This document shows, in pieces, positions 6,097 to 7,807 of a DNA stretch of 7,807 nt; position 1 is the stretch's first letter, and every line of letters begins with the position of its first letter. Source of the stretch: VBDM01 sp035317085 (GTDB taxonomy: Bacteria; Pseudomonadota; Gammaproteobacteria; Burkholderiales; SG8-39). The position numbers and the translations under genes were made by a program. The notes beneath the pieces are model-generated. The model saw only the letters and a list, made by a program, of their open reading frames with translations, was not told the DNA's origin and did not search any database. The stretch is taken from the NCBI GenBank assembly GCA_035317085.1, contig DATHHS010000261.1, positions 1 to 7,807 of the forward strand, in the 5' to 3' direction.

Positions 6097-6132
6097 GGCG
6101 CCGCGCGAGGCCGTCGCGGCCTTCGCGGCGCC
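6097..6132. terminator. Large composite hairpin between convergent genes, possible bidirectional terminator
   Basis: The outer arms GGCGCCGCG (6097-6105) and CGCGGCGCC (6124-6132) are perfectly complementary over 9 bp. Inside them AGGCC (6108-6112) pairs with GGCCT (6118-6122) around a 5-nt loop GTCGC, leaving a 2-by-1 internal bulge. The structure nearly fills the 49-bp gap between the OmpA-like stop and the phospholipase stop, the expected place for a shared terminator. Neither side carries a T tract, so it is not a classical intrinsic terminator. It may instead slow polymerase or protect 3' ends. Confidence 0.45.
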
Positions 6133-6135
6133 GGC

Positions 6136-7164
6136 TCACCACTCGCGGTACACGATACCGAAGCCGAGGGTGGTTTGCCGGAAGTTGTAGTCGATCAGGC
6201 TCTCGCCGTAGCCCGAGGTCATCTGGACGTAGCCCCGCGCCGGGCCGAAGAGCGCCGGCGTGGTCAAGTCCATTTGGAGGAAACCGCGGCCCAGATGGCT
6301 GCCGAGCGTGCGGCGAACGAGCAGAGAAACTGCGTACTCCCCGCCCAGGTCCCAGCGGATGAGCGCGTCGCCCCGCCCCATGTAATCCTGGATGTCCGGG
6401 TTGTCGTCGCGATCGGCACTTTCCGGAATGCGCGCCCAGACGCGTCCTAGCACGGAAACCCGGTTCCACTCCCAGCCGCCTTGCGCGTAGATCCGGTTCC
6501 AGCTGCGTGATTCGGGCTGCGCGCGGCCGTTCGACTGGTGCACGAGTCCGAAGTTGAGCAGCTTCCAGCCGTCTCCCTGGTTCGCGGTGCCGAGCGTCAG
6601 GATCAGCTCCGGCTCATAGTCCGTTTCGCGGAAAGGCCGCGAGATACTCGGCGAGTACAGTTGCCAGTGGGACTGCTGCGTGTAGGCGAACCAGACACGG
6701 GCGCTGGAGAGGCCGAGAAACTCGCCGCCGAAATCGCGAGACGAAACCAACTCCGATTTGAAGCTCAGCTGGAATTTCACTTCGTTCGAATTCAGGCCAA
6801 ACGGAGTATTGACGGTGTGATCGGGAGCGGGACTGGAAGGAGCCTGATTGACGTTGTTCGTCCAGCGGTCCAGCAGAACGTAGACCGGACGGTGCGTCTG
6901 CAACTGGTCGAAGCCGATCCGCTCGCGACCGGGACCGAGCTTCCAGAGATTTGAGAGATAGTGGCCGGGGCCGCCCTTGTCACGGGTCAGCGCATCGAAG
7001 CAATCGAGACGCGCTTCCCGCTCGGGGATGTCGCGGCACTTGTCGAGCGCCGTGTCTGCCCCGAATGCCGGGACGGTCACTGCCGACATCGCGAGGAAAA
7101 CGGCGCACGGCAAGCCTGCCGGAAAGATTCTCTCCGTCACGAGGAGACCGGTTCCTCTAAGCAC
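6136..7164 (-). CDS. pldA: Outer-membrane phospholipase A1 (OMPLA)
   Basis: With the GTG start at 7164 the protein has 342 residues. A signal peptide ends near A36 (PAFGA/DTA). Next comes an N-terminal extension with C43 and C55 (CRDIPEREARLDCFDAL), then the 12-strand barrel domain. Signature segments are RETDYEPELILT (179-190) and HQSNGRAQPESRSWNR (209-224). By spacing to E. coli PldA, H209, S211 and N223 form the catalytic triad (H142, S144, N156), and R214 and S219 match calcium ligands R147 and S152; the D149 position is Gln (Q216). The C-terminal Trp fits the aromatic end used for outer-membrane assembly. The enzyme hydrolyses phospholipids that reach the outer leaflet after membrane damage and is active as a calcium-dependent dimer. 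The GTG overlaps the upstream aldolase stop by 8 nt, suggesting coupling. A second GTG at 7140, with AGAGGA 12 nt upstream, is an alternative start that would also leave a signal peptide. Confidence 0.93.
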   Translation of the reverse strand: MLRGTGLLVTERIFPAGLPCAVFLAMSAVTVPAFGADTALDKCRDIPEREARLDCFDALTRDKGGPGHYLSNLWKLGPGRERIGFDQLQTHRPVYVLLDRWTNNVNQAPSSPAPDHTVNTPFGLNSNEVKFQLSFKSELVSSRDFGGEFLGLSSARVWFAYTQQSHWQLYSPSISRPFRETDYEPELILTLGTANQGDGWKLLNFGLVHQSNGRAQPESRSWNRIYAQGGWEWNRVSVLGRVWARIPESADRDDNPDIQDYMGRGDALIRWDLGGEYAVSLLVRRTLGSHLGRGFLQMDLTTPALFGPARGYVQMTSGYGESLIDYNFRQTTLGFGIVYREW

Positions 7165-7807
7165 CCAAGGGTTTTTGTTTTACCGCGAACGAGTAGTACT
7201 CCCACGCGCGCTCCACCACCCTGGTGCCGATCTGGTCGCTCAGGCCTTCGGCTTCTTCGCGCGTATAGGCGCGGATGCGCGCGGGATCCCCGCCCGCGGC
7301 GGCGAGCATGTCCAGCTGCATGGCGGAGCTCTCCTCCAGCATGCACGCGGCGGCGGTCGCCGCGCGCACGTCGGGCAGCGCGGTGGTGATGCCGTGCCCC
7401 CGCATCATGACCGCGATTGCCGAACCGAGCTTTCGGGCAAGCAGATCGCCGAGCTCCCGCGTGCGGATCAGTCCGATGCGCTCGAATTCTGGGACGCCGG
7501 CGTGAAACCCGCCGCCCTGGTTGTGCACCACGCGGTGCGGCTGCCCGATCTGCGTCAGGCATACGCAGGCCGGGGGATGCGCGTGCACCACTCCTCCCAC
7601 GTCGGGGCGCGCCGCGTAGATGCGCGCATGAATCCAGAGCTCGCTGTTCGGCGTTCCCTTGCCCGAAAGGATCTTGCCCTCGGTGTTCACGACGAGCAGC
7701 GCGCCCGCGCTGGCGAGGCCGGGGCTGCGCCGGGTAGGCATGTAGAAGCTGTCCGTGCCCGGGATGCGGGCGCTCGCGTGGCCGAAGGCGTTGGAGAGAC
7801 CGAAGCG
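7157..7807 (-). CDS. Class II aldolase/adducin-family enzyme, N-terminus outside window
   Basis: The frame runs open to the right edge (216 visible residues); the Met codon at 7741 is internal, since the codons before it encode the family's early segment FGHASARIPG (visible 8-17). Zn-site residues expected for this fold are present: E56 in SELWIHARIY, H75 and H77 in VVHAHPP, and H138 in MMRGHGITT. The long helix EESSAMQLDML (157-167) and the tail AWEYYSFAV are also family-like. Members include fuculose- and ribulose-phosphate aldolases/epimerases and decarboxylases of heterocyclic dicarboxylates. The absence of sugar-pathway neighbours and the overall look favour the aromatic/heterocyclic acid branch, but this is inference. 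It is a cytoplasmic, metal-dependent lyase. It is followed by pldA with an 8-nt overlap, an unexpected pairing for a catabolic enzyme. Confidence 0.9.
   Translation of the reverse strand, partial: RFGLSNAFGHASARIPGTDSFYMPTRRSPGLASAGALLVVNTEGKILSGKGTPNSELWIHARIYAARPDVGGVVHAHPPACVCLTQIGQPHRVVHNQGGGFHAGVPEFERIGLIRTRELGDLLARKLGSAIAVMMRGHGITTALPDVRAATAAACMLEESSAMQLDMLAAAGGDPARIRAYTREEAEGLSDQIGTRVVERAWEYYSFAVKQKPLGA

Noticed and set aside
7739..7741. ATG at 7741 as the start of the class II aldolase
   Set aside because: The 22 codons before it, up to the window edge, encode conserved family sequence (FGHASARIPG), so this Met is internal.
1..7807. CRISPR array, insertion sequence, phage, toxin-antitoxin or defence system
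   Set aside because: No regularly spaced repeats, transposase motifs, terminal inverted repeats or defence-type domains are visible; every substantial frame is explained by the genes listed.

Overview
The window is GC-rich with strongly G/C-ending codons and looks chromosomal. Signs pointing to a betaproteobacterium (Burkholderiales-like) are a DUF4124 protein, an outer-membrane phospholipase A with a Cys-containing N-terminal extension, a solitary lipoprotein solute-binding protein, and an amidohydrolase and a class II aldolase of the kind common in that group. This placement is inference from gene content. I see no rRNA, tRNA, CRISPR array, insertion sequence or phage gene.

Layout, left to right. 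(1) The 3' end of an amidohydrolase-2 family hydrolase, + strand, cut by the left edge. (2) A 91-residue exported or membrane protein with its own near-consensus sigma70 promoter, whose signal peptide is written in a 15-nt tandem repeat. (3) A two-gene + strand unit for a molybdenum hydroxylase: a [2Fe-2S] small subunit and a Tat-exported molybdopterin large subunit of the isoquinoline 1-oxidoreductase/aldehyde oxidoreductase type. (4) A secreted DUF4124 protein, + strand. (5) Tail to tail with it, 3 bp apart, a lipoprotein with a type-3 solute-binding domain, - strand. (6) Divergent from that, an OmpA-family lipoprotein with a long coiled-coil spacer, + strand. (7) Convergent with it across a large hairpin, a - strand pair: a class II aldolase/adducin-family enzyme cut by the right edge, followed with an 8-nt overlap by phospholipase A1 (pldA).

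How the genes fit together. From the small exported protein onward, all genes except the aldolase encode envelope or periplasmic products. The Mo-hydroxylase small subunit has no signal of its own and probably crosses the membrane folded, bound to its Tat-tagged partner. The amidohydrolase and aldolase at the two edges suggest organic-acid or aromatic catabolism, but their clusters lie outside the window.

I do not see a clear novel multi-gene system here. The features most worth a second look are the tandem repeat in the small exported protein, the Asp-to-Asn change in the amidohydrolase metal-site motif, the unbroken heptad ladder in the OmpA-like lipoprotein, and the composite hairpin between the convergent genes.
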